Shown here in pieces: positions 41,850-51,753 of a stretch of 64,000 nucleotides of DNA; position 1 is the first letter of the stretch, and each line of letters opens with the position of its first letter. The translations under genes were made by a program, and so were the position numbers. The DNA lies in NCBI GenBank assembly GCA_963575745.1, contig CAUYUJ010003058.1:433698-497697 (forward strand). Reading direction: 5' to 3'. This DNA comes from Prorocentrum cordatum (taxonomy: Eukaryota; Sar; Dinophyceae; Prorocentrales; Prorocentraceae). The notes beneath the pieces were generated by a model. That model did no database searches. It was not told the origin of the DNA and was given only the letters and a program-made list of their open reading frames with translations.

Positions 41850-42590
41850 TCGTGGCCCCACACGGAGTTCCACCGAGGGCCTCAGTGGCAGCGCCCGCGT
41901 GGCGCCACCCCGCCACTTGGCACACCGCTCACACGCTTCGCGTCTACATAGGGAGCCCCGCTGAAGGCCCAGAGTCAGCGCCCGCGCGCCGCCCCCCTTG
42001 GCTGCGCGCTTCATCCGTTTCGCTGCCCCGTCGGGAGCTCCACCACCGAAGGCCCCAGTGTCCGCGCCCAGGCGCGCCCCCCCCCCCCCCCCCACGTTTG
42101 CAGACCCTTCGCTTGCTCCGTGGCCCCATAGGGGGCTCCACCGAAGGCCCCAGTGGCAGCGCCAGGATGCCGCCACCCTGCCATTTTGGCAGACCCCTAA
42201 CACGTCTCGCGGCCCCATCGGGAGCTCCACCGAATCCCTCGCGGCAGCGCCCACATGCCGCCGCCCCTCCCCCCACTTCGGCACGCCCCTCACACGTGCC
42301 ATAGCACCATAGGGGGGTGCATTGGAGGCCCCGCTGGCAGCGCCCGCAAAACGCCACCCTACCAACTCACCAAACCCCTCACACGTCACGTGGCCCCACA
42401 GGGAGCGCCGGGGCGCCGCCCCCCTCCCCAATTCTCTTCTGGTGGACCCCTCGCGCGCTTGGTGGCCCCTTTAAGGCCTAAGAGAACTCCGCCGCATGCG
42501 CCGGCGACAGCGCCCGCGTGCCGCCGCGCCCCCGCCCCGGTCGCCCCTCGCGCGCGTCGCGGCCCCAAAGGGGGCCCCACCGAAGACGAT
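41850..42590 (-). repeat. Relatives of the 77-bp satellite in inverted orientation, ~90-bp units
   Basis: On + this reads GGCCCCATAGGGGGCTCCAC and CGAAGGCCCCAGTGGCAGCG, the reverse complement of the core at 19.3-20.3 kb (GAGCTCCCTATGGGGCC and CTGGGGCCTTCGGTGG). Units are longer (about 85-95 bases) because a GCCACCCTGCCA(A)... segment is added, and are more diverged. About eight units. Confidence 0.8.
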
Positions 42591-42819
42591 GCTCACAACT
42601 GCGGTACTCACAATTGCATATGGGCAGGTCCTCCGCCAGGGTTTTCAACGAGGAATCGCGGCGTCGCCGTCGCTGGAAAATTCTGGGCTATAGGGCCCGA
42701 AACTTCACGATCCAGGCGGAAGCCCCGAAAACGGAGATGTCCCCAGCGGCCTGGGGGGAGTTCAAGCAGCAGCTGGAGGATCTGATGCGCTGATGGGCCT
42801 CTGGCGGGCGATTTTTTTT

Positions 42820-43404
42820 CGCCTGAGTCTCCTCCTTCTTCTCTTCCTCTTCTTCCTCCCCGACCTCCACTTCTTCATCTTCTTTCTTCGCCCTCTCCCT
42901 CGCGTCCACTCTCCACCCCCTCTTTCTCGCCCGCCCCCTCGGCCCCGGCGCCGCCCTGCGTGGGGGGGCGGTTCGGGCGGCCGCCTTGCGGCCCCAGCTT
43001 TCGGCCCCTTCATCCGCGCCTCCCGCCTCCTCGCCCGCCTCCCCCCCCAGGTCCTAGGCCCTGGCGGCGCCGCCCTGCGCGGGGAGGCAGTTCTTGCTGA
43101 TGGGCGGCCGCTTGGCGGCACCAGTTGTCGGCTCGTTCATCCCCCCCCCCACTTCCTCGCCCGCCTCCCAGGCCCTGGCGCTGCCCTGCGCGGGGGGGCG
43201 GTCACTGGCGCATCGGCGTCTCCTGTCCCCGGGAACCGGCCCGGCGAACGGATCGAGTCGCGCCGGGCCTCGGCCGCGCTTCCCTTGTCTCTGGGTCTTC
43301 TTCTGTCCCGTCTTCATCATCCCCCCTACTTGCCCTCCTCCTCCTCCTCCTCCTCCTCCTCCTCCTCCTCCTCCTCTTCCTCCTCCTCCTCCTCCTCCCT
43401 CTCC
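42820..43404. repeat. Pyrimidine-rich tracts
   Basis: 42,825-42,945 CTT/CTC-rich; 43,330-43,404 nearly pure CTC. Between them are GC-rich partial repeats: GGCGGCCG.CTTGCGGC occurs twice, near 42,975 and 43,100. No gene. Confidence 0.65.
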
Positions 43405-43426
43405 GCCGTAGCTATTCTGGCGTGTG
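43405..43426 (+). other. Relic spliced leader
   Basis: CCGTAGCTATTCTGG at 43,406-43,420 matches the SL start CCGTAGCCATTTTGG at 13 of 15 positions; the last six bases are decayed. It follows a (CTC)n tract directly, as at 51,732. In frame it reads AVAILA, the usual translation of SL relics in gene models. The downstream + frame shows no convincing protein. Confidence 0.4.
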
Positions 43427-43965
43427 CCGAGGGATCTTATGGCAGCGGCAGCGCTCGCAATGAGCATGAGCCAGCACGGGGCTGTTCACCCCGCCCCGAG
43501 ACGCTTTCGCGCCACATGCACCGTCGAACCCCGCCCTGCATAATCCACGCGTGGGCGCAGGCGATTGTCGCGCGCGCGCGACGGCAGCGGCGCCCTTTAT
43601 TCGCCTCGCCCAGGGAGCGGCGGTTGCGAGGGCCGCAACGTAGTGGCTTTCAGGCCTGTGCCCGCGGCGGCCGCCAAGCGCGCCAGTGCGCCTGGCGAAC
43701 TTGGGGCCGTCGGTGGGCTGTGCGGCGCCGATCTCCAGGTTCGCCGCCCAGCCTCGCGGCCGAGGCATTCGCTCGATCGAGGGGCGGGGCGCGCCCATCC
43801 GCGCCGCAATGCGCGCTTCCTCCAAAGACTCGCGCAGCTTCGATCAGCAGTTTCCCGATGACAAAGCATTCGGCCACCGTGAAGTTGCGCCTTTTACCAG
43901 GGCGCCGCGCGCGTCGCGACGCTTGGCCAGCAGGTTTTTGGGAAGATTGCACGTGGGCTTCTGGT
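43427..43965 (-). other. GC-rich stretch with weak exon-like frames on -
   Basis: The - frames contain KRRNFTVAECFVIGKLLIEA (near 43,900) and AANLEIGAAQPTDGPKFARR (near 43,745), which look like protein but lie in different frames. Possibly exons of a - gene upstream of the array at 43.97 kb. Not resolvable. Confidence 0.25.
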
Positions 43966-43969
43966 CGCC

Positions 43970-44260
43970 CGAGAATTCGTGTAAGATCTTGTTGGGGATT
44001 GCCAAGAGGCTAGATTTCGTGCGAGATGTTGTTCGTGATTTAGCGGTGGCAGGATTTCGTTTGAGTTTTTGCTTGGGCCCCAAAGTGTCTCGGGAGATGT
44101 CATCGGAGATCCGCTTGGAGATTTCCTCGCGGCAAGATTTGGTTTGAGATATTCTCGCGGCGGGATTTGGCGCCAGATTTGGTTTGGGATATCTTCGCGG
44201 CAAGATCTGATGTGATATTCGGTTTGAGATTTCTCTCTCGGCAAGATTTGTTGATTTGTT
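43970..44260 (+). repeat. GAGATTT(C/T)G degenerate repeats
   Basis: GGTTTGAGATATTCTCGCGG and GGCAAGATTTG units at about 25-30 bases, a diverged relative of the GGAGATTTCC family at 40.8 kb. Confidence 0.6.
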
Positions 44261-44289
44261 TTGGAGATTCCCGGATTGCATCAGGTCTT

Positions 44290-44501
44290 CCATGCGCCCG
44301 ATCTAAATCTAAAAACAGAAGCTGCGCCATGGCGCGCCGGCGTGCGTCCTCCGACGCCTCGTCTTCGGTTGCGCCTGCCCCCGTGATTTGACATCGGCGC
44401 CCATCTCCCAGCGCGAAGGAGTTCGGCAAATTTACATTGCACGACCAACCTCCGCCTCCCGTCTGCTGGAACGTTGCGCAAGTCTGGACAGAGTAGACCA
44501 A
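44290..44501 (-). CDS. Possible exon with dsRNA-binding-like segment
   Basis: The - frame reads WSCNVNLPNSFALGDGRRCQ then ITGAGATEDEASEDARRRAM and AQLLFLDLDRAHGRPD. The pattern (x-V-x-LP...DGR...xGxG.T..EA..DA...A...L) resembles a double-stranded-RNA-binding-type repeat present in dinoflagellate predicted proteins, but the match is from memory and short. An AG acceptor (TTCCAGCAG) lies just upstream near 44,472. The frame then runs into the repeat downstream. Confidence 0.33.
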
Positions 44502-44699
44502 GCCCCATCCCCGCGCAAATTGCTTCCCCTGCAGCGCTTTCGGGCGAGTCGAGGCGCGCGTTCAGCGCGGCGCGCCGGGGCGCGCCCGGCGCTCTGCGCT
44601 TGGCCGCGCGCTCCTCTGCCGCCGCGAGCCCCGTCAGAGACCGGGGCTGCGTTGGGGGGGCGCCGGAAGCAGATGCCATTGCGCTGGCGCTGACGCGAC

Positions 44700-45230
44700 G
44701 GCGCTTTGGGGCAGCAAGCGAATCTAGATGCCATTTCTTTTTGGCTGCGGAAGCAAGTGAACGGCATTTGTTCCCTTGCAGCCGCGCGGTTGCGCAGCTG
44801 GCCATGACAGGCGGCGTTCATGCGCCTGCCCCTGGCTTTGCGGCAGCAAGCGATCGTGGGTTATAGTTGTCGGCCCGCGCCGCTTCTTTGCGCTGGGGGC
44901 CAGCGAGCGGGGCGCGCGCGCCCGCGCGCTCTTCGGCGGCGGCGGGCTGAGGCAAGGCGAACGTACATCCTGTAGCCGCGCTGTTGCGCATCGGGCGATG
45001 ACAGGCGGCATGCATTTACCTGCCCTCTCCTTTGTGGCAGCGAGCTGTAGCAGTTGGCATGTATTAGCATGCGTTGCGTCCTTGCACCAGGCGCAAGCAT
45101 GTGGCATTCGTTGGCCCACGCGCTACTTGGCGGCGGCGGGCGCCGCAAGTCGCTGGCGCTAGCAGGCGGCATTTATTTGCCTGCCCCGTGCTGCGTGGCG
45201 GCAAGCGGAAGTAGTGTTTGCTCGTTGAAA
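44700..45230 (+). repeat. ~180-bp degenerate tandem repeat
   Basis: Three units marked by (G)CAGGCGGC(G/A)T.CAT.T.CCTGCCC followed by GGCAGCAAGCG near 44,810, 45,000 and 45,165. Cys/Ala/Arg-rich by-product frames on -. Confidence 0.6.
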
Positions 45231-45284
45231 AGCGAAGTGCGTGAGAGCTCTCTGCCCGCGCGTTTTTTTGTTGTTGTTTTATTA

Positions 45285-45600
45285 TTTGTATATATATATA
45301 TAACTTTAGGTAAATGTATATATATATATATATGAATATCGACGCATATATCTATAAATCTACCCATCGATCGACCTCACCTATCTATATTCCAACCCGC
45401 CTATACATTTGTCGATCCACATTTGTATACATATGTATGTATATCCCTTTACTGAGCTATCTATCCATCGATCGATCTATCCATGTTTATAGATGTGTAA
45501 TTATATATATATATAGATATATAGATATAAATGTTGGTGAGAATGGTGAGTGGTGGTGGTGGTGGTGGTGGTGGCGGTGGTGGTGTGGCGATGGCGGGGC
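45285..45600. repeat. (TA)n and GATC/CTAT simple repeats, then GGTGGT run
   Basis: TATATATATAT runs at 45,290-45,335 and 45,505-45,520, CTATCCATCGATCGATCTAT around 45,460, and GGTGGTGGTGG at 45,550-45,590. Same composition as 20.69-20.88 kb. Confidence 0.75.
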
Positions 45601-46589
45601 GGCGTGATGGGGGTGGACATGTGACATGCTGCTTTTGGGCACATGCTGTTTCGCCGCGGCCCGATGCCAGCTTCAATTAGTGGCGCGTGCTCTGACGGCT
45701 GCGCACTCGAGAAAAACAGCGCCCCCACTGCAATCCGACATACGTTTGGAGCACTAGCAGAGCTTGGTGCCGCGAAGCGGGCGGCCGACGGCGTCGTCGT
45801 CGTCGTCGTCGAGCTCGCCGTCGCCATCGCCAGAATCACAGCCGCCCCCATCGCCGCCGCCATTCCCAGCGTCATCATCGCCCCCGTCGTCGTCGTCGTC
45901 GTCGTTGTCAGGGCCCGGCGCAACCTTGTGGAATCTGGTCCGCTGGCGGCGCCATATTCAGTCACTGTTGGTTTTGTCGTAGCGCCAATGGCTCCCTCTC
46001 TTGAGCTGCTGCCTCTCTGGGCGCTTCCCGGCGCTCGGGCCGGCCGCCCTCGGGAGCGCCCCGGCCCCGCGCATCCAGCGGCGCGCGCGCGCGACCGCGC
46101 GCAGAGGCTTCGCCCGCGCGAGAAAGTCCTGACCGCCCCCCCTGCGGCGAGGCCGCGCAAGAGCAGAGCCCGCAAATGCGCGCTGTCAGAGACTGGCGCG
46201 CAGCCGCCCCGCTCTGCGCACTCGCGGCAAGGGTGCTCTCCGCGCCTCGACCCCCGTGGGAGATGCGCGACGCGGGGGCCGCGGCCGTGCGCGAGCCCCC
46301 CCGGACGACGGCCGTGCGCGCGTGCATTGGCGCGCGACGAGCCACTGAAAAGGCGGTCGACGCTGTCCGCGATGCGAGCGAGCTCGCCCGCCACGGGCGG
46401 GTCGAACGCAATGCTCGCGAGATCGGCGCCCCACGTCGAGAAACACAGCCCCGCGCACGTCGGAAACGTTCCGTTCCCCGGCAGGGCCCGGGGGAAAGAG
46501 CGCCGCGGCCGCGACGGACTCATGCCCCGCAGAACGCGGGCATAGACGCAGCGAGCGGCCTCGGCTCTAGAGCCGCCGCGCCCTGCACC
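45601..46589. other. GC-rich, frames open on both strands
   Basis: A 300-codon + frame and a 340-codon - frame overlap. The start of the - frame (GNGTFPTCAGLCFSTWGADL, ASIAFDPPVAGELARIADSV, about 46,480-46,380) is the only protein-like part and may be an exon. The GTC repeats at 45,795-45,910 give poly-Val or poly-Thr. Confidence 0.28.
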
Positions 46590-47380
46590 TCAGCGCCAAT
46601 GGCGGCCGCGCGCTCCTTCGCGAGCTGATTTCGCATTCATGCCGATGCGCGCCCGCGCATGCATCGCCGGGGGCCCGCTCGCCGCCGTGCCGACGGCGAC
46701 GCTGGCAGAGCCTGGCAACCTGGAGGCCTTGTCCCGTTCCAGGGCCACGATTCGGAGTGCGCGGTAGGGGCGGTGCATTTGCGCCCCCGCGAAGTGCACT
46801 CCAAGAGCCCGAATGAGCTTCCCCGCTCTGGCGCCGCGCCGCTCGAAGGCCGCGGCCCCATGGCGCGAGGCGCGCACGCGGGCAACCTGAGCACCCAAGT
46901 TTGGTCGGATATATTCGGGGCGGGCGCCGTGCTCAGCGGCCGCAGAGCGGACCTGGTGATCCCTTTGGAGCGCGGTGTCGCGAATGCCGCCGCGGTGGCC
47001 AAATGCGGGGCCCACTTTTCCCGCGGGCTTGCCACCGCCGCGGCGAAGCCACTGCTCGCTTCTCGCGGGAGGCGCAGCGTTGGCGGAGCCTGGCGCCACA
47101 ACGCGCAGCTCCCAGCCCGAGCGCCTGCGATGGCGCTCGGCGAGCTCGCCCGAATGCCCCGTCGGCAGGCCCGCAAGCAAACGCGCGCGACCCTCCGCGG
47201 AGATGAGGTGGTGCTCGCCAAACTTACGCCCGCAGGTCGCCGGAAAGTCTTCAGGCAATTTCGAGTGCAGTATCCGGAGGTGAACGGGGTGCTGCCTGCC
47301 TTCCTGGAGATTCGCGGCCCGCAAACTCTCTTTGCGCGCTGCGACCGGGAAATCACGCGCGCCGTCACTGGCAGAGCTTG
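46590..47380 (-). CDS. Probable exon of an unassigned protein
   Basis: Part of a 327-codon - frame; its N-terminal 100 codons are low-complexity, the rest looks like protein: HPVHLRILHSKLPEDFPATC, GRKFGEHHLISAEGRARLLA, GLPTGHSGELAERHRRRSGW, GKVGPAFGHRGGIRDTALQR and MHRPYRALRIVALERDKASR before LPGSASVAVG. The APGSA(S/N) linker occurs twice. No domain recognised. Stop at 46,590. Open GC frames on the other strand reduce confidence. Confidence 0.35.
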
Positions 47381-47576
47381 GCGACCACGTCAACTCGGAC
47401 AGGTTGTCACCGCCCCCGAACTCCGAGCTTGGCGCGCGCTCTGGGCAGCATTCCTCGCGAGTGCTCCCCGCCCTCCTTCTCCCCCCTCTTGCTCGCTCTC
47501 CCTCCCGCCGCCCCCGCCCCCCGCCTCCTCCTGGCCCCCGCCCCCCGCCCCTCCGTGACCAGCGAAAGTTCAAGTA

Positions 47577-48135
47577 TCAGCGGCGTGTCAATACCATGAT
47601 CCTCCCTGCCGCCCTCCCTGCCCCCCATCCCCAAATCCTCGCCGCGCCCCCCCAGCCCCTCGCCCCCCTCCGCGCGGCGCCCTGCAGGGCCGCCCGGATG
47701 TTCGCGCCCTTCGGGTGGGCCGCGACAGAACGATAGCGCGCATGCTCGATCTCCCGCTCCCTGATGGCCTGCGCCTCCGCCAGCGCCGTGTTCTGCTCGC
47801 GCCGAGCCCGCCGCAGACGCCCCGGAAGCGCGCCCGCGCGCGCCGCAGCGCGATCGGCGGCCGCGCGCATGTCCGCTGCAGTGCTGTCGGAGATTGGGCT
47901 CTGCAGGCCCTTGGCGAACTCCGCGGTGCTCTCGACGCCGGCAACTTCCTCTGGCCACCCCAATCGATAGCTTCTTCGACGTAGTCCCCAGCGTGAGGTT
48001 TTGCAGCATGCTTGCTGGCAGAGCCGGCGCTATCGGCTTGCTGGCAGAGCCTGCCGCGGCCGCGGCTTCTACTGCAGGCCCTTGCGGCGGCGCGGGGGCG
48101 CCCTGCGCGGCCTCCGCTGCCATCGGCTTGCTGGC
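47577..48135 (-). CDS. Probable exon with Ala/Arg helix and PxGPA repeat linker
   Basis: 5' part (48,135-47,960): EAAQGAPAPPQGPAVEAAAA, AGSASKPIAPALPASMLQNL, TLGTTSKKLSIG. The frame then changes at a G4 run near 47,958 and continues as WPEEVAGVESTAEFAKGLQS, PISDSTAADMRAAADRAAAR and REQNTALAEAQAIREREIEH, a long charged helix, to 47,577. The frame change suggests decay or a homopolymer error. Family not recognised. Confidence 0.35.
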
Positions 48136-48537
48136 AGAGCTTGACGCGGCCGCGGACCCGGCTGCGGGCCCGTGCGGCGGGGCGAGGGCACCCTGCGCAG
48201 CCTCCGCCGCCAGCTCGGCGGTCTTGCTCTTCTTCGAGACCGACTCCGCGTCAGCCTCAAGAATGGGCGACGGGCGCGCCGACGCCGGCCCCGCATTTGG
48301 CGCAGAGTCTGGATGGGGCAGCGCTCGCAGGGGCGCATGGCGACACCGCGGGAGCCGACGGCGCCGCGGCCCCCGCAGCGCAGACAGGCGTGCGCAGCTT
48401 AGACGGCGAAGCCGACGGCGGCGCGACCCTCGCGGCGAAGAATGGCGGATGCAGCGGACGCGGCGGCGGCGCTGTTCCAGCGCCCAGGGCGGGTGCGCGG
48501 TCAGCAGACGAAGTGCTTGGCAGTGCGTGGAGCAGCC
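48136..48537 (-). repeat. Ala/Pro repeat-encoding segment
   Basis: In the - frame near 48,230-48,130, EAAQGALAPPHGPAAGSAAA and SSSASKPM repeat the peptide seen just downstream (EAAQGAPAPPQGPA...ASKPI) and that ending the exon at 48.54 kb (AAQGARAGPPGPAG...ASKPM), about 36 residues per unit. The rest of the stretch is Arg/Gly-rich. Confidence 0.4.
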
Positions 48538-49065
48538 TTACTTAAGTGCCATCGGCTTGCTGGCAAAGCCAGGCGCGCCCGCGCCCGCAGGCCCGGGCGG
48601 CCCGGCCCGGGCCCCCTGCGCGGCCCCCGCGCCAGCCGCCGCGCCCTGCGAGGCCGATGCGCTGGCAGAGCCCGGCGCGCCGCCAAGCCGCGCCGAGTTG
48701 TCCTCCACGCGAAGGCCCACGACCACTGGCAACAGCTGTTTGTCTTTCGCAGCTGCACGTAAAATCCGCCGTGCCTCCGCATCCATACCTTGCGGCGGGC
48801 CCTTGAACATCGTCGTCACTGAGTGAGGCAGGTTATGGTCCTCCGCGCGCTGGTTCCGAGTGACCTCATACTCGAAAGGCCTGGTCGGGTCGCCGTGCTC
48901 TGAGTTGACGGGGCAGTTGCTCTCCTTGGCGCGGTCGCCGGCATTCCCCTGCGAGGTCTTCGACGCGTTCCAGCCGACGCGCCCCGCGCCCGGGATTTCC
49001 TTGAGAGCTTGGCATGACCCAAGTTGACAGAGCCTGGCACCATTAGTTGGCGCGGCCCACTCCAC
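48538..49065 (-). CDS. Probable exon of an unassigned protein with APGSASA linker
   Basis: Best coding piece of the 43-49 kb region. The - frame reads GARLCQLGSCQALKEIPGAG, RVGWNASKTSQGNAGDRAKE, SNCPVNSEHGDPTRPFEYEV, TRNQRAEDHNLPHSVTTMFK, GPPQGMDAEARRILRAAAKD and KQLLPVVVGLRVEDNSARLG, followed by the linker APGSASASASQGAAAGAG and stop at 48,538. The frame opens upstream without ATG, so this is an internal or partial exon. No family recognised; amino-acid balance supports real protein. Confidence 0.45.
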   Translation of the reverse strand: MEWAAPTNGARLCQLGSCQALKEIPGAGRVGWNASKTSQGNAGDRAKESNCPVNSEHGDPTRPFEYEVTRNQRAEDHNLPHSVTTMFKGPPQGMDAEARRILRAAAKDKQLLPVVVGLRVEDNSARLGGAPGSASASASQGAAAGAGAAQGARAGPPGPAGAGAPGFASKPMALK

Positions 49066-49209
49066 GGCGACACGCTGTTGCGGCGTGAATGCTGGCAGCC
49101 CTTTGCAGGGCGCGGCGGCTTGTCTTCATAATGATGGCGTTGATGGTGGTGCTGATGGTGTCTGTGTATCCAGCTACCTACCTTCCTGTCTAGTTGTCTA
49201 CCTGTCTAT

Positions 49210-50062
49210 TGGCGCGGGCAACCATCGGGGCAAACATCGTGGCAACCATCGGGGCACCCGTCGGGACAACCATCGGGGCAACCATCGGGGCAACCATCGG
49301 GGCAACCATCGGGGCAACCATCGGGACAACAATCGGGGCAACCATCAGGAGAACCATCGGGGCACCCGTCGGGGCAGCCATGCGGACAACCGTCGGGACA
49401 ACCACCGGGGCAAACATCGAGACAACCATCGGGACATTCATCGGGACAACCATCGGGGCAACCGTCGGGACAACCATCGGGGCAATCATCGACACAACCA
49501 TCGGGGCAACCATCGGGACAACCATCGGGGCAACCATCGGGGCAATCATCGGGACAAACATCGGGGCAACCATCGGGACAACCATCGGGGCAACCATCGG
49601 GGCAACCATCAGAAGAACCATCGGGGCACCCGTCGGGGCAACCATCGGGACAACCATCGGGACAACCATCGGGGCAACCATCGGGGCAATCATCGGGACA
49701 AACATCGGGACAACCATCGGGACAACCATCGGGGTCCTATCGGGACAACTATTGGGGCAACCATCGGGACAACCATCAGGAAAACCATCGGGGCACCCGT
49801 CGGGGCAACCATCGGGGCAACCATCGGGGCAAACCATCGGGGCAACCATCGGGGCAAACGTGGGGACAACCATCGGGGCAACCATCGGGATAACCGTCGG
49901 GGCAGCCGTCGGGACAACCATCGGGACAACCGTCGGGACAGCCATCGGGACATTCATCGGGACAACCATCGGGACAACCATCGGGGCAACCCGCGGGGCA
50001 ACCATCGGGACAACCATCAGGGCAACCATCGAGACAACCATCGGGGCAACCCGCGGCAGCAA
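49210..50062 (+). repeat. 12-bp minisatellite, about 70 units
   Basis: Unit CAACCATCGGG(G/A) with variants (CACCCGTCGGGG, CAAACATCGGGA, CAATCATCGGGG), highly regular for 850 bases. There are higher-order blocks: the run containing AGGAGAACC, CACCCGTCGGGG and then CAACCATCGGGA recurs with changes near 49,345, 49,615 and 49,775. Because 12 is a multiple of 3, three frames stay open (Gly-Asn-His-Arg, Thr-Ile-Gly-Ala and, on -, Met-Val-Pro), up to 398 codons. By-products unless expression is shown. Confidence 0.92.
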
Positions 50063-50103
50063 CACCGATTTCACCTTGGGGGCCTTTTCCGCTCGCGCCC
50101 CCC

Positions 50104-50248
50104 GTCCTCTGATACATATATATATATATACATGTAGAGGGGGAGTGTGAGAGATAGAGAGAGAGAGAGAGGGAGAGAGGGATAGAGATAGAGAGAGAGA
50201 GAGAGACTGCGAGAGAAAGAGAGATAGAGAGAGAGGGAGACAGAGGAG
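50104..50248. repeat. (TA)n then (GA)n microsatellites
   Basis: ATATATATATATATACATG at 50,115-50,133 and GA-rich repeats at 50,143-50,248. Confidence 0.85.
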
Positions 50249-51679
50249 GGAGGGCGGCGGGAAGAAGGGGGCGCGACCGCACCGGCTTTTCAGGCACGAG
50301 GTCCAAGCAACGGAGCGTTGGGAAAAATTGCGTTGGAATATGAAGACGGGGGCGCGAATGAGAACGGACAGAAGGCGCCAAGACATCAGAAGGGCGGAAA
50401 CAGGGATCCAGCCTTTTGCAGGACTGGAGCAACAAGTGAGCGATCATGGAGCAGGAGTGGAGCAAAAATCCGGGATGAGAGCGGACGCGGCAGCGTTAGA
50501 CATTACAGCGGGGAAATGTATGAGCAGGCGTGACTGATTGGGCACGCGTAAATCATATCACATTTCTGCCAACACCTGTGCGGCGGGGGCAGACTAACCC
50601 TAAGCCAGAACTGGTATTGAATTATACCTTTGATTATTTTTTACAAAAAACTGGAACATGGGAACTACAATATGCTTCGAATACTCCTTCCACCTCCTTG
50701 ATCATGTTCCTGGACAGCACGGCGATGTCTTGGGCGTCGAAATCAGAGTAGGCCTCAGGCCTTTTGCAGTCTCGTCTCATCGGCAAGTGGTATCTGCGGC
50801 CGCGTTGAATGCCATGCTATGGCGTGTTTTACCATGCATCGCGTACCCCTTTGGGATGATTGCCCTGCTCGACAGTCGATTCCGCGAGTGGAGGAGATCC
50901 ACGCCTTGGTAAGGGATGGGGGTTACAGGCATGACTTCATGTATGACGCTAGCGCACCTAGTCTGTCTTCCACCCCTCCTCCCCCTCTCCGATGCCACTG
51001 CGTGCTCCTCCTCCTCCTCCTCCTCCTCCCCCTCCTCCTCCCCCTCCTCCTCCTTCTCCTCTTCCATTTCCCCCCCTTCCTTCTCTTCGGCGGCGGAAGG
51101 CTCTTGCCGACCTGCTCTGGCTTCTGGCTCCATCCGACCTCCTCCTTCCTCTCCTCCCTTTTTCTGCTCCGGCCGCAGAACCTGCGGCAATGTTTTCGAT
51201 GACGATGAAGCCGATGGCGACGGCGACGAAAACGACGAGGGCGGCGGCGAAGAAAACCGCGCAGACCGCCGCGATGCACGTCGGGTTGCAGCGAGCCTCG
51301 CTGGGGGAGCTGCTGGCTGCGAGGGAGGAGCTGCAGGCACGCCCAGCACCTCTTCCTCCTCCCTTCCGTTTCTGAACTCCCTTGTTCAGGCCTCGGGCGC
51401 AGTCGTGGTTTACCTCTTAGCTCTTTCGGGCCGGCCCACCCGAGTCGGTTTTCCCGCGCGCACGGGTGCCTCCATCCCTCCAATTCTCTTCCCTCCTGCT
51501 TTGCCTGGGATTTTGCAGTGGCAGATGCGAGCCCTAGCGGCGTCCCCAACTGAGTGCCTCACATCCTGGCCAGAGGAATCCCCTTGCAGGGCCCTACATA
51601 GTTCTCGGGTTTCGCTGGCAGTCGTCGCTAGCCTGGGGCACGCTATCGGACCACTTGTGCTTCTCTGGTCTGGTCCCCT
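50249..51679. other. Unassigned, with CTC tract and acidic ORF piece
   Basis: 50,990-51,060 is CTC-rich. In + frame, 51,183-51,330 reads NVFDDDEADGDGDENDEGGG and ENRADRRDARRVAASLAGGA, an acidic linker that may be exon sequence. The remainder shows short overlapping frames. Nothing recognised. Confidence 0.3.
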
Positions 51680-51731
51680 CCTCTCCTTCCCCTCCTCCTT
51701 GTCCTTCTCCTCCTCCTCCTCCTCCTCCTCC
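51680..51731 (+). repeat. Pyrimidine tract directly before an SL relic
   Basis: TCCCCTCCTCCTTGTCC followed by CTCCTC repeats up to the T of the spliced-leader relic. Well placed to act as the polypyrimidine tract of a trans-splice acceptor. Confidence 0.6.
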
Positions 51732-51753
51732 TCCGTAGCCATTTTAGCTCAAG
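51732..51753 (+). other. Relic spliced leader, one mismatch
   Basis: The 22 bases read T-CCGTAGCCATTTT-A-GCTCAAG and match the dinoflagellate SL consensus at every position except one (A for G in TTTTGG). An embedded SL in genomic DNA marks a retroposed mRNA. The internal CCGTAG offers an AG acceptor for renewed trans-splicing. In frame it gives SVAILAQ. Confidence 0.8.

Noticed and set aside
45643-46545. 300-codon + frame opposite a 340-codon - frame
   Set aside because: Both are open because of GC content and GTC repeats; no domain is seen on +.
49190-50386. 398-codon - frame of Met-Val-Pro repeats and matching + frames
   Set aside because: All three arise from the 12-bp minisatellite; no start context or flanking normal protein.
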